A DNA stretch of 64,000 nucleotides from Rhizophagus irregularis (GCF_026210795.1 NC_089429.1:2790001-2854000), one strand, 5' to 3'; shown: positions 12,241 through 23,300, counted from the first letter of the stretch. Notes: a model not told the origin generated them from the sequence alone. Numbers and translations are program-made.

Positions 12241-12452
12241 GCACTAGGGAGATAACAGGTTAACAAGAATATAATCAAAAGTTAAAAACAATAAAACACA
12301 CCCGTTCTCTTGCCACTTTTTATCGAGATTAATGTTTTCCCAGAATTCCTTTATCCCATGTGTTTCATCCTTACAAAAAAAGAATGGAAAGTTAAAATTT
12401 TGACGAGTATGAATAGAAGATTTACAATTACAATTACAGTCACAATTACGAA

Positions 12453-12918
12453 CTAGGAACGGCACCCATCACCCGGGTAGGAACGGCACCCCCCGAGCTG
12501 TTCGAAACAGGATATTACATTGTAGGAACGGCACCCCATACCTCGGAGTAGGAACGGCACCCCTCCAAGGCTATGCAACTCCTGTTTAAGAAAATGGAGA
12601 TTAAGTACCTTCTGTAATAGTGAAGTCGCAACTTTAACTTGCTCATTATCTCGTTTCTCAGACACAATTCTTTTTAGAACATTACGATATCGCTTTCGCA
12701 AAGCGGAGTTCTCAGAGAGTGACACGTCTTGATCAGTAGACATAAATACCGGTTTTAACGTTTCTAAAAAACTCAGATATGACCAATCTGAAGGAGGAGT
12801 ATCATTGAAATACGAATCGCAGAACATATCTGAAAATTACAATCAATTAATACTGCTAGAAAAAAGTGTAAATGTGATCTACTTATTTACCTAAATGTGA
12901 TTTCATTGACACCGACAT
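12453..12918 (-). CDS. small spliced gene, unrecognised, 3' end altered
   Basis: The start at 12918 gives MSVSMKSHL. A 62-nt intron (12830-12891, GTAAAT...TTTTCAG) joins in phase 1 to an exon reading DMFCDSYFNDTPPSDWSYLS and onwards to KRIVSEKRDNEQVKVATSLL. The intron phase match is the main evidence for a real gene. The last about 45 residues of the ORF translate the GTAGGAACGGCACC repeat patch and are probably not native. A 27-nt gtacttaatc...aaacag segment just before it looks like a splice pair but is very short. No domain is recognised. A GC palindrome (13035-13049, atcgccgccggcgat) lies upstream. Confidence 0.4.
12460..12575. repeat. four copies of a GTAGGAACGGCACC word
   Basis: The 14-15 nt word (g)taggaacggcaccc occurs four times within 115 bp (near 12450, 12477, 12521 and 12549), separated by short GC-rich spacers such as atcacccgg and atacctcgg. 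It replaces the expected 3' end of the minus-strand gene at 12576-12918, so it probably marks an insertion. The base composition is clearly higher in GC than the surroundings. Confidence 0.6.
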
Positions 12919-13181
12919 AACGAAAGAGTCTTTGTAAATCGTGAAAGAGAAGTAGTAACACGAACGCGAATTTTTTTACGATATACTGCGCCAGATTTCG
13001 TGACATGTGATTGATTAGTCAGATGTGGGGGCTGATCGCCGCCGGCGATAAATGGCAAACTCCTATTTATTATATTAATTATATTTAATATAATCGATAT
13101 AATTATTTTATTTATGTATTATATTTAATTTATTTATTATATTTATTATATTAGATATATTTATTAGAATTTTTATAACTA

Positions 13182-13325
13182 CAGTCAAACCTAAATATCG
13201 TTATATCAAAGTTATACCGATATTTATATATCCTCACATATAGTGGGAAAATAAAATTTTATCGGTATATCAAGTTTTTAATAGTATATCGGTATATCGA
13301 ATATCGGTATATCGAGGTTAGACTG
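13182..13325. mobile_element. pogo/Tigger-type MITE with TA duplication
   Basis: Ends are CAGTCAAACCTAAATATCG on the left and the inverted complement (atatcgaggttagactg) on the right, flanked on both sides by TA (13180-13181 and 13326-13327). The interior consists of repeated atatcggtatatc words. The element is 144 bp. CAGTC..-type ends with a TA target duplication are typical of pogo-like mariner elements. A sister element lies at 51804-51975. It sits immediately beside the left end of the Mutator-like element. Confidence 0.8.
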
Positions 13326-13475
13326 TATAACCGGTGGTTAACATCACCGGTATCACATGACATTATAAAAATCATGTGACTTCAACATTTTTTACGATCA
13401 AAAAAATTTTATTTTTTTTTAATAAAAGACAAAGTACAAAAATCAATATTATAACTAAATTTAATTGGCTATATA

Positions 13476-16133
13476 TCATTGATTTTGTTTATTACATGTC
13501 CTAGCATTGTGACCTGGTTCCCCACAAACTTTACATATATAGGTTTTCCAATTTGATGTATTTTCGCTCCTTTCTTGTCTTTGTGTATTAAAATCACTAC
13601 TAGTATTGGTATCAAGTACATTAAAAGGTGTTCTTGATGAAGACGCTTGTCTGAGGATGTTGTTGCACTTCACATACATACAAGTTAGGATCAGATGGAT
13701 TTATTGCACTATTTTTTGTACTAACATGACGTGAATTTGTACGAGCTGCTTAATCCGTTTATTTGGTGGATGTCCAAGTCATTTCTGAACTATAGGATCT
13801 AAAATCTGTAGATTTTCTTCATTGTTTTTATCGTTCGTTTGATCTTTAATAATATTTTTCTTGCAATTAATAAACTTATTAATCATATCAATAATTTCAT
13901 TTTCACATCCCAAATCAAGAGCTAAATTAAGAGCTTTCTTCATCTTTCCAAACCCATATGCATACTTAACTTTCCTTTGTAAACATTGTTTAATATTATT
14001 TGTAAATACGTCTGGTATTCTAAGTTGCTTAAATATATGCAAATCAGTTACTAAAGCAGTATTGTTATCATCTTGTTGAAACTGTGTTACTATTCCAACA
14101 GTTTCATCTTGTAAATTTGCTTGAATGTATTGATCTTGAATATCCTCTATATACCATCGTCTGGCAATAAGACCAATGTTAAATTTCGCCACCTTTGAAT
14201 TTATCATAACTTGAAAATAATGTAAACATACAAGTCCACGATTAATTATAGCCAAACAAGTACATAAATGACCACCATCTATTAATAATATAATATAATG
14301 CTTGTAGGTTTTTTTGGTAAGGCTATAAAGTTCCCAAATTTCTATAATGTCAGACAGTTCTATTTCTTCCAATAAAGAAAATAGAGAAGTTTGCGGTCTA
14401 TTCAAATGATCTTCAAGAAATCCTTCATTATAGTTACATTGATCATCATCCTAATTAAGAAATGTAACATTTCGCATATAGTTATATGACATCAGTGGCT
14501 TTTTTTTCACTTCGTTACAAATCTCAAAACACTAAATTTTTAAAGTTTCATACCTTTATTGTATTAATTGACTCTTTAGAAATAATCTTAGTACAATATA
14601 ACAAAGAACCAAGAATTTGTTGTTGTTGAACTGACAAAATATGAGGAGTTAAATATTTCTTCATTAATTCAACAACCTTAGGAAATATGGGTTCAATAAT
14701 TGAAGGTACCTGGTTAGTTGGAAGACTTTGAAGATATGCATTATGTCGAGCCCATTGTGCTTTATTGTTTAATAATTTTTGAATTTGAATATGTAAATTA
14801 CACAGTGAAGTAGTACTACTGGTGCTTTCTTTAATTAAATGGTTCATAACTTCAACCCTTTGTGTACTTTAAATACCCGCTGTAAAACACTTAGTTTGAT
14901 AGCATCTTGCCCATGTTTGATAACAATTATTCAAAGTTCGATTAAGATACTCTTGGGTTTGTGAATATTTTTCAAGTAATCGTGTCCAACGCCGGTGAAA
15001 ATCATTCACAAATAGACTATTTCGGGTATGTAGAAATTCCTTATAAAATGATTGGTATTCTTTGCCTAATTTACCTGCTAAATTTTTTCGTAGGTTTTCT
15101 TGAATGTGAAAAATGCAAAGAAAATGATGTGATTCAGGGAATTTTGATGTCACTGCATTTATTAAAGCAGGATCTGCATCAGAAAATAAGCAAGTAGGCG
15201 GATTATTATTAGTTGTTTGAAGAAGACAATCAAGAAACCATTCATAACTTTCAATTGTCCCATCTTCTGATAAACATTGAGCAACAAGACGGCTTTTAGT
15301 ATTATTATCAACTATGACTAAAAGAGTTAAATACATATCAAACCAATTGGTTTGGCATGTATTATCAATTTGTACAATATCATTATATCGCAAAAGACAT
15401 TGATGCTGATTAGGAGACATCTAGAATAAGCCCACAAGACGATTATCAAAAGGATCAAGTCTTGTGTAAATAATCCACCCAGGCTTCGATCTTAGCTCAA
15501 ATAATTTGTTAATCATATTCGAAAGATCTCCACGTCGATTTGTAGCCGCGATTTAAACTTTTGAATTGCATTGTAAAGATCTCTTTTATAAATATACTGA
15601 TCTGGAAAACTTGCAACCAATAATGGATATATTTGTTTAGATTCCATATTTCCTTTATTAACATAGAATTCGATCTTTTCAAGTATTTCATTTGATAATT
15701 TGCGATAAGGTGCGTATAAATGTATATCAGTGATCATACTATAATTATGTTCACCAGTAATGCTCGTGATGCTTACTTCTGTTGATGATTTAGGCATTGT
15801 AAGATTTATATGCCATGGACATATAATTTTTTGAGATGAACGTTGTCGTTGATGAGTTATATCAATTATTTGATTAGAAATAGATTTACCTGAAAAAGAA
15901 CATTCAAATGTTCGACATCGCACAATTCTATTATTATCAGATTCAACGCGTTTTCTTCTCAAGGAAAATCCAGCAAATTTAGCATATTGATTAAGCTTTA
16001 TTTCTGCATCCTCCCATGTAGAAAATGAAGTACCAACTTTAATGTCAATATTAGATTCATCTGACATTATACCTTCTAGTTGATCATTTAGGATATTAGA
16101 TACATATGTTTCGTTATGTTTATCTTTATCCAT
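13476..16133 (-). pseudogene. MULE transposase, FAR1 + DDE + SWIM + zinc knuckle
   Basis: The start at 16133 (MDKDKHNETYVSNIL) is preferred to the ATG at 16223, which would only add a hydrophobic leader from the 5' region. In order: a FAR1-type DNA-binding region (SFSTWEDAEIKLNQYAKFAG; CRTFECSF; CPWHINLTMP); a DDE core with QIDNTCQTNWFDMYLT and FSDADPALINAV plus HFLCIFHIQENLRKNL; a SWIM zinc finger (GGHLCTCLAIINRGLVCLHY, about 14208-14267); and a CCHC-like knuckle (CKVCGEPGHNARTC) at the C-terminus. The gene is broken by a one-base shift near 15540, a TAG before MSPNQHQ at 15421, and further shifts near 14850, 14500 and 13700. It would be inactive, though copies elsewhere could mobilise it through its ends. 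Confidence 0.8.
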
Positions 16134-16265
16134 ACTTGTATATAATAGCAAAATCAAATGAAAGAATAAAACAGTTGAAGTGTAAAGGATAAAGATTATA
16201 GAGAAAAGTAATGTGTTCAGCAAAATAATAATTTAAACGTGTTTAATGGGGAAGAGTAATGGGAG

Positions 16266-16644
16266 TAGAGTTCCAATCTGCCATCTGACGGATAATCACA
16301 TTTTGACAGTTGTACGCTCATTTAATTAATATAAAAGAGCATTTTTTTTTAAGGATATCCTAAGAGCATAATACAGTATATAATTTAATAAATAAACTTT
16401 TATTTCAAAAATGAAAGTGAGGAGAAATTAGGAACGGATTAAAATATCATCCGACAGATGAAAATTTCAATCTGACTAAGATTTCACCCCATTTATTTTA
16501 TGTTCAATTAATTAAATAATGCATAGTCTGATCACCTTACATCGAATGCAGTTCCTAAATTATAAATTATGAAACATAAATGTCTCTTTCCAAAAATAAA
16601 TGAGAAGAGATTGATCATCTGTCGGATGACGGATTGAAACTCTA
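16266..16644. mobile_element. 379-bp MITE with perfect 8-bp target duplication
   Basis: The left end TAGAGTTCCAATCTGCCATC and the complement of the right end TAGAGTTTCAATCCGTCATC form inverted repeats of about 32 bp with a few mismatches. Directly outside are two identical octamers AATGGGAG (16258-16265 and 16645-16652). An 8-bp duplication fits hAT (also P or some MULE) transposition. The element lies in the 5' region of the Mutator-like element and does not interrupt the coding sequence. A second internal copy of the catccgacagatga word sits near 16450. Confidence 0.85.
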
Positions 16645-17369
16645 AATGGGAGAGTAACGAAGAGTAAGAAAAGACATAAGCCACAATTAGCCAATTAAAC
16701 AATAAACAATAAATAAACTGAAACAATAGATAGTGTGTATCATTATTAAATTTAGATAATGCACTAAGCATCTTTAAATTAATTTTACTATTTTTAAACA
16801 ATAAACACGAAATTTAATAATAATAAACATATAATGATAATATCACGTGACTGCAGTGATTTTAACCACCCGTTATTTAAAGTAATATTATATTAGTTAT
16901 ATTTCTTATATTTATTATAACTATTATATTTATTATATCTTTATATGTAGTAACTTTTATATAAATAACGTTGGTATTTTCCTTTGTTATAAGTTAAGTT
17001 CCTTCAGTTCACTTTAGTTCCTATAAGTTATTATTCTTGTAATTATAAAGTTCTATAATAAAGTATAACCTTTTACACTATAAACGAACTCCCTATTTTA
17101 AGCGTGTCTTGTTTGATTGGATTTCAGTCATAGTTAAACATACTTAATCTTTCTGACTGCAAATCATAGTTAATCTATTCAACGTACCGAATTGGTTAAT
17201 ATCGCACTAAATGGACCTATCCTTTATTAACTAAACGTGATTCTGCTAGTGTGGCTAAAGGATTTGTGAAACTTTTTAATTCCCGAATATGCCCAATTAT
17301 CTGGTCTAAAGTTAAAATTTTAATGGTAGATAGGGGCGTAGAATTCCAAGGTAATGTTATCATACTAAT

Positions 17370-17669
17370 TATACATGCTGCCCAAATTATTTAGGGATGT
17401 CATAATTATAATTTGGGATGCCATAATTCATTTAATTTACATATAATTTACTATGTAAAGTGCCAAAATAATTTGGGATGCTATAATTGAATTTGGGATT
17501 TTACACAGGTCGAAAAGTTAAAAATCAGGCACCAATCGGTCACCAATCAGGTAGCTGATTGGTGACTGATTGGTGACTGATTGGTGACTGATTGATGCCT
17601 GATTTTTCACTTTTTGACCTGTGTTACTTATAATTATGGCAGCCCAAAATAATTTAAGTGGCATGTATA
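17370..17669. mobile_element. 300-bp MITE in the integrase fossil, 8-bp duplication
   Basis: The ends TATACATGC and GCATGTATA are inverted. The flanks carry identical octamers ATACTAAT at 17362-17369 and 17670-17677. Inside, the phrase aatttgggatgc(c/t)ataatt recurs three times. The target duplication is perfect, so the boundaries are exact to the base. An 8-bp duplication indicates an hAT-type element. It contains the smaller MITE at 17504-17623. Confidence 0.9.
17504..17623. mobile_element. 120-bp hairpin MITE (CACAGGTC family) nested in another MITE
   Basis: Inverted ends CACAGGTCGAAAAGTTAAAA and, in complement, CACAGGTCAAAAAGTGAAAA enclose repeated blocks of caccaatcgg / gtgactgattgg. 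TTA flanks both sides (17501-17503 and 17624-17626), consistent with a 3-bp target duplication of the PIF/Harbinger kind. A larger member with the same ends lies at 55745-56116, and a one-ended relative begins near 19604. Confidence 0.8.
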
Positions 17670-18239
17670 ATACTAATGAACGAACATGGTATCCAAATTC
17701 AACTAGCTAATTCTAAAGAATCTATGGGTATTGTTGAGAGATTTAATTGTACACTTCAAGAATGGGTATTCTTTATTCAAGATAGTGTTGAAATGAGATT
17801 ACCTTCTACTAAGCACTGTCGAGCTTGGGTAAAAAACCTTCCAATTTTTCTTGTAGAGCTTGACAATTCTGTAACTCGACTTCTGGGTATTTCTCCTGCT
17901 AAAGCTCGAAAAAAAGAACATGTCTTTGCTAAAACTTCCAAGCCACAAGAAAGACCTATTGGGTTTGATAAACCTAGATTATCCCATGATGTCTTAATAA
18001 GATATTTGCTTAATCCTGGTGAATTAGAAAGTGGAAGACGATGTGCAACTAATTGTAATTGATCTCCCCAAATTTATCATATTCATGAATCTCTAGTGCA
18101 AAAAAATCAGCCGGTCTTGTACTGGCTAATAGCTAGATGATGAGGGCAATAGCCCAAAAAGATCTTTTGTAAGAAAAAAGCTTTAAATCGAAAGGCCATC
18201 CAGATGGGTGCTTACGAATTAGATTTCTAATTCATGAAG

Positions 18240-18575
18240 TTTAAGCATTTCGTTTACTTCTTCTATAGATCTTTTTGTATAACCTCTTCTTGGCTCGCAA
18301 ATAAAAGATATAATTTGTATAACTTTTCGATACTCTGATACACTTCTTCATTATACCAGTCTTTGTAATCTGCCATTCTTTCATTATAGGCTTTCTCATT
18401 TGGAGCTTGTTGCTTTGCTACATATCTGCAATGATCATCTGGGTCCCTTTTACGTCACATTGTTTTCAAATAACCTACATATGTCAATCCCATTTTATCA
18501 TATTTTTTTGTACCTTGGCTATATGCTATTTTGATTATCTCAACTAATGCCAATTCGATATCTTTATAGTTAACA
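18240..18575 (-). pseudogene. degraded coding stretch, unrecognised
   Basis: The minus-strand translation of about 18285-18560 is protein-like (ELALVEIIKIAYSQGTKKYD; MGLTYVGYLKTM; RYVAKQQAPNEKAYNERMAD; YKDWYNEEVYQSIEKLYKLY) with one stop in the middle and further stops at the 3' side. It resembles a lysine/tyrosine-rich repeat-family protein. It lies next to the integrase fossil but on the other strand, so it may belong to a different element. No function is assigned. Confidence 0.3.
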
Positions 18576-18609
18576 ATTTTGAATGTTTGTATTAATATAG
18601 CAAAAACTT

Positions 18610-18864
18610 TTGTTTAAAATAAAATATTTATTTCTTATTACCATGATAGGTGAATATTATTGCAATTATTTACTCATGACTGAATACGTCTGTAGACAGA
18701 CTTGTCGTCAGCCTAAAGGATGTTTTGAGCATTGGCCCCGCATCCCCTGTAAGGTTTGTAAGAAGCCGACTAGCTCGAATCTGGCCTTTGTGAAAGCACT
18801 GGTACTTGGTACTTATTATGTAACCCATATTTTAATAGGTTTCGGGATAAAGCTAATGCGATGA
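18610..18864 (+). pseudogene. cysteine-rich short ORF, repeat family remnant
   Basis: The ORF contains a compact Cys block (MTEYVCRQTCRQPKGCFEHW, then IPCKVCKK). Spacing of the cysteines suggests a small metal-binding module. The part before MTEYV is hydrophobic and probably not native. The part after KPTSSN drifts into non-protein-like sequence. I recognise this only as the kind of fragment seen repeatedly beside retroelements in such genomes and give no function. Confidence 0.3.
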
Positions 18865-18924
18865 TTTAATTTAGATGTAAATTGATGAATTGCTTCTAGA
18901 GCTGTCAGCAAATAAAACTGAAGA

Positions 18925-19015
18925 AGCAGGAGAGCAGGGTTAGTGACGGGTTAGTGTCAGGCTAGTAATGGGATAGTAACAGACTAGTAATGAGCTAGTG
19001 ACGAGCTAGTGTTAA
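18925..19015. repeat. short degenerate 11-12 nt repeat (GGGTTAGTGACG-like)
   Basis: Successive words gggttagtgacg, ggttagtgtcag, gctagtaatggg, atagtaacagac, tagtaatgagc and tagtgacgagc form six to seven degenerate copies of a short unit. It lies just 3' of the Cys-rich ORF. It is too short and degenerate to be telomeric. Confidence 0.5.
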
Positions 19016-19263
19016 GAATCCTAGAAGTTAATATATACATGTATATGCATTTATATCATATTATTTTGTCTAGAGGTAATCCTATTTGCCTCATATAATA
19101 GCATACATTAAATAAGGTAGCATACTTATTCTTCTATATCAAACGCACATTTATATCTGACTTTTTTACACCTATAGTAATACTTCCTATTCATACCCAT
19201 TTTTTTTTACATTCATAGTAATACTCTCTATCTATATCTGATTTTTTTTTCATACCATAGGTG

Positions 19264-19530
19264 TAAATTTTTATTATGTCAGAATTATAATCAGGAAGGC
19301 GCGCAAAGGTAAGAAAACAAATTTATGATTTAAATAAGTAAGAAGGACTAGAGTACATTATTTGTCAAACTATCATTCTTGAAGTTTTCAGGCGAAAATA
19401 ACTTGGTCTATACATACTTACTACTAGATATACATTTTTATTATATCAAGATTATAATCAGGAAGGCGCGCAAAGGCAAGAAAATAAATTAGTAATTTTA
19501 TTAAGAAAGAGGGGACTAGAAAACATTCTA
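19264..19530. repeat. direct duplication of a 90-bp block
   Basis: A block with attataatcaggaaggcgcg, caaagg(t/c)aagaaaa, then an AT-rich stretch and ggactag occurs at about 19283-19357 and again at 19449-19520, about 166 bp apart. The GC-rich kernel caggaaggcgcgcaaagg stands out from the surroundings. Function unknown. Confidence 0.55.
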
Positions 19531-19603
19531 AGAATACGAATTTTATTGATATACTAGAACTATATTTTGAGAGCCCTAGAATGGTGAAATTAATAGGTAT
19601 TCA

Positions 19604-21760
19604 TTTTACACAGGTAAAACGCTGACCAATCGGGTACCTACCCGATTGGTAACTTTTTTTTTGATCAGTCACCTGATTTATTCAATAAGTTAGAAATTGG
19701 TGTACACTTCAATCGGGTATCAATCAGGTTCATACCCGATTGATAACTATCGTTCAGTTTAAATTTACCGATTGATTTCTATTGTTTCAATTAGATTATT
19801 GATAAACTATTTTTCTTTAACTAAAATTAAACTATTTTATACTATTGAAATTTACACTAACATTTTTTTCGAACATTTACTTTTGAAACTTAAAAAAAAG
19901 TTTAAACTATTTCATACTATCTTTAACATTTTTTTTCAAACATTTACTTTTGAAACTTTTAAAAAAATTTTTTTTTTAGGAAATTAGTTCTGATTTGGAT
20001 ACCGGAATCCCACAAAAGTTTCAAACATTTTACTTTCGAAACTTTATTAAACTGAAAAAACCATTTATTTGAAGATATTAATAAACGATTTTTAACATTT
20101 TTTTTTAACATTTTATTGTAGGAAATCGATTATAACGAATCCCATAGGTGAGTTTCGAAAAATAATTTTTCAAAACTCACTTTTTTTTAATATTCAATTA
20201 TAGGGAATCAGCTATAATGAATCCCATAGGTGAGTTTTAAAAAATAATTTTTCAAAACTCATTTTTTTTTATTATTCAATTGTAGGGAATCGGTTATAAC
20301 GAATCCCATAGGTTAATTTTGAAAAATAATTTTTCGAAACTATTAAAAAACGTTTTTAACATTTTTTTTCTAATATACTATTATAGGGAATCGGTTACAA
20401 CGAATCCCATAGGTGAGTTTTGAAAAATAATTTTTCAAAACTCATTTTTTTTTATTATTCAATTATAGGGAATCGGTTATAACAAATCCCATAGGTGAGT
20501 TTTGAAAAATTCTTTTTCAAAACTATTAAAAAACGGTTTTAACATTTTTTTTCTAATACACTATTATAGGGAATCGGTTACAACGAATCCCATAGGTGAG
20601 TTTTGAAAAAATTTTTTGAAACTCTTTTTTTTTAATATACAATTATAGGGAATCGGTTATAACGAATCTCATAGATTAGTTTCGAAAAATAATTTTTCAA
20701 AACTATTAAAAAATGTTTTTAACGTTTTTTTTATTATTCAAATATAGGGAATCGGTTACAACGAATCCCATAGGTTAGTTTCGAAAAATAATTTTTCAAA
20801 ACTATTAAAAACCGTTTTAACATTTTTTTAAAACGTTTTTTTTTAATATTCAATTATAGGGAATCTGTTATAACGAATCCCATAGGTAAGTTTTAAAAAT
20901 TATTTTTCGAAACTATTAAAAAAATGTTAACTAACGTTTTTTTATTATTCTATTATAGGAAATCGGTTATAACGAATCCCATAGGTAAGTTTCAAAAAAT
21001 ATTTTTTCGAAACTATTAAAAAAACGTTAACGTTTTTTTTTTAATTCTTTTATAGAGAATCGGTATAACGAATCCCATAGGTAAGTTTTGAAAAATATTT
21101 TTTTGAAACTATTAAAAAAACGTTTTTAACGTTGTTTTTTAAATGTTCTATTATAGGGAATCGGTATAACGAATCCCATAGAATCCCATAAGTAAAAAAA
21201 CGGTAATAAACGTTTTTTTATTATTCTATTATAGGGAATCAGCTCTGATAGATGTATATACCAGAATCCTATAAGTAAGTTTTAACTTTTGAAACTTTTT
21301 TTAAAAAACTTTCTTTAATGTTTTTTTATTTCTTTTGTAGGGAATTTGCTCCAACCTGGATACCGGATTCCAGATAAAATTTCAGTATTAGTAGTATTTC
21401 TGATTTTGTATTTTTAATAATTAATAAATTTAAATTATTAAATGTAATTATTGTAAAATATCAAATAAATTTAAATAAAAATATATGCAATCGGCAGATT
21501 TCTTATTGTTATAAATTTATCAAAAAGTTATCAATCAGTATACTGATATGTTAAATAGTAAATATCCAGTAAATATCCTATTGGTAACTATTAATACCCG
21601 ATTATACTCTATTGAATATCCCGATTGGTACCTGAGTATCCTTCTTTTGCGACATCTTTTGGCAACAATCAGGTTTACCGATTGATGAAAAATTTTAAAA
21701 AAATAGGGACCAATCGGGTGGAATTCAGTCACCTGATTGGTTCCCAATTTGATATCGTTC
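19604..21760. repeat. composite repeat: CAATCGGG palindromes flanking a tandem array
   Basis: At the left, ttacacaggtaaaac is followed by palindromic accaatcgggta / tacccgattggt words. At the right (21480-21760) the same words recur (gggaccaatcgggtg, cacctgattggtt). In the middle, 19970-21380, is the tandem array described separately. The left end has the CACAGG start of the MITE family at 17504, but no matching right CCTGTG end was found, so the element is either truncated or older. No protein-coding region is supported. Confidence 0.55.
19970..21380 (+). repeat. tandem array of about 14 units with splice-like edges
   Basis: Units of about 80-110 bp share a core of 25-26 nt (ggaatcggttataacgaatc, then ccatag) preceded by ttattcaattatag and followed by gtgagt or gtaagt. 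Cores lie near 20130, 20204, 20286, 20386, 20468, 20568, 20647, 20747, 20860, 20958, 21054 and 21157, with more divergent edge copies near 19979, 21235 and 21340. Between cores the spacer is a hairpin-like gttttgaaaaataatttttcaaaac. Each core is therefore edged like a tiny exon. No long reading frame runs through. Confidence 0.75.
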
Positions 21761-22194
21761 GACTAGTGATTCATAAAATATTTGTGATTATTATGTAATC
21801 CAAATATATTCTAATAAAATAGCAAGATAATTGCATTATAATAATAGTTATTATAATATAAATATAATTATTTTGACTTCTAGTAATTCAATTTGAACAA
21901 ACTTTTTTTTTATTTTGTAAAGCTATATTTGTAGAGCTAAATGAAAACTATAAATTAAAAAAAAAGTTTATTAAAAATTGGATCACTAGAAGTCAAGATA
22001 ATTGTATTATAGTAATTATATATAAAAATAATTAAATTACTTATATTTATATTTAGATATATAATTTTGATGATTGCATCCTTCTGGGTGAATATAGTTC
22101 ATGGTAATTTGTTTGTATGATATATAAACTTAATATCAATAAAGCATATATAAATCATTTAAAAAATATATATATATATATATATTTAAATATA

Positions 22195-22400
22195 CAGTTA
22201 ACTCTTGTTATAACAAATTCTAGGGTCCAGACAGGACCTCAAACAATATATATATAGGTCAGATAAAAAATTCAAAATTTACTAAGGTCAATAAGCAAAT
22301 ATTTTTCATGTCTGCTAAGCAAACTTTTATCTAACCCATAAATTTTTTACACTGCTAAGCAATTTATTTTATGACATATATATATTTATATATAATTTTT
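22195..22400. mobile_element. one-ended pogo-like MITE remnant
   Basis: TA + CAGTTAACTCTTGTTATAAC at 22193-22214 is the end sequence typical of pogo/Tigger-type elements and resembles the ends at 13182 and 51804. It is followed by aggtccagac-like words as in the 51.8-kb copy. No opposite end is evident. The following 22260-22370 contains a loose duplication around ctgctaagcaa. Confidence 0.4.
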
Positions 22401-22439
22401 TTTATAAAATACTAGTGTTCACCTGTTGTCTACGACAAC

Positions 22440-22685
22440 AGTTAATATGTAATTCCGGCCAGAATTAAAAGATCTGCAAAGAATTTCCTTTTTTGGAAAT
22501 TTGAGCAACACAATTTTTTTAATTTCTCTGAAAAGTAACAGAAGACAAATTTCCTTTTTTGGAAATTTGAGTAACTGACAATTTCCTTTTATGGAATCCT
22601 GTATAACCCAAAATTTCAGTTTTTCGCCAGAAATAAAATTTCCTTTTTTGGTCTTGTGTAATATTTGCGACGAATAGGAGTAGGG
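22440..22685. repeat. module with AATTTCC-TTTTTT-GGAAATTT palindromes
   Basis: The palindromic word atttccttttttggaaattt occurs three times in near-perfect form, next to an aattccggccagaatt palindrome. The same combination (aattcggccagaatt, aatttccaaaaaaggaaatt) is found inside the hAT-type element at 61640-61940. This may be the interior of a decayed relative. No coding potential. Confidence 0.5.
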
Positions 22686-23050
22686 TTACACAATTCAAAT
22701 GACTTATTTATATGATTAATCTAAACATAACGCCCACATGATTGCAGTGTTTTTTAATATATAGATAGATGTATATAAAAAAAACTAAAAAAACAAAAAT
22801 TTTTGAAATAATGTATGGATAAAGCTATTATTATTTTTTTGTAATATTACAACTTATAAATGTTTCTTATTAATATTTCGTATATCTGTTCTGTGACTTT
22901 AGAGCGTAATTTAGGCACATTAGTCAAAGGAAACATTTAAATCCTTCTTAAGTAAAGTTGTTCAGCAGGTTCGAATCTACTTATATATAAATTTTTATCA
23001 TGATTGAATATATATTTATGGATTTATTCATGTTTTTTGTAACACTACCT

Positions 23051-23300
23051 AGTGTTCTGAACGGATCGGATCAGACCGGATTTTAGTCAAATCTGATCTG
23101 ATCCGAATTCGAATCAAATAAAATCAGATTCGATTCGATCCGATTCGGATCTGAATTAGATTCGATCTGATCCGATTCGAATCCGAATTAGATTCGATCC
23201 GATCTGATCCGAATCCCAACTGATTTGATCTGATCCGATCCGGATCCGATCCAGATCCGAATCAGTTTTCATAATTAAATCAAATAAAAAAGTCTTTCAC
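23051..23300. mobile_element. hAT-type terminal region rich in GATCTGATCC words
   Basis: Starts TAGTGTTCTGAACGGATCGG and continues for about 220 bp as a run of gatctgatccgaatc words, the same end design as at 27669 (TAGTGTTCCAAACGGATC), 31372 (complement) and 61396. It is the apparent left end of the region holding the hAT transposase. The neighbouring octamer (acactacc) is not duplicated at 31373, so its partner end has been lost or rearranged. Confidence 0.6.

Larger units (their letters stand above)
13327..16876 (-). mobile_element. Mutator-like element (FAR1/SWIM type) with TIRs
   Basis: Terminal inverted repeats of about 40 bp are visible. The left end (13327-13366) begins ATAACCGGTGGTTAACATCA and the right end (16831-16876), read in complement, begins ATAACGGGTGGTTAAAATCA. 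They differ at a handful of positions. Between them is one minus-strand transposase gene. No matching 8-9 bp target duplication was found, though the left flank is occupied by a MITE. An hAT-type MITE (16266-16644) is inserted upstream of the gene. The element looks complete in outline but its transposase is broken. Confidence 0.8.
17190..18075 (+). mobile_element. LTR-retroelement integrase fossil
   Basis: Plus-strand fragments encode part of a retroviral-type integrase core (for example SKESMGIVERFNCTLQEW and RAWVKNLPIFLVELDNSVTR), with the usual C-terminal continuation to about 18060. Only this piece of the element is present; no LTRs could be recognised around it. It is broken, and it is split by the nested MITE pair at 17370-17669. 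Treated as a fossil of an LTR (Ty3-like) or integrase-bearing element. Confidence 0.7.

Noticed and set aside
16133-16223. Upstream ATG at 16223 for the MULE transposase, giving a hydrophobic leader
   Set aside because: The leader is AT-rich 5' sequence translated by chance; a nuclear transposase would not be expected to have a membrane segment, and MDKDKH at 16133 is a better start.
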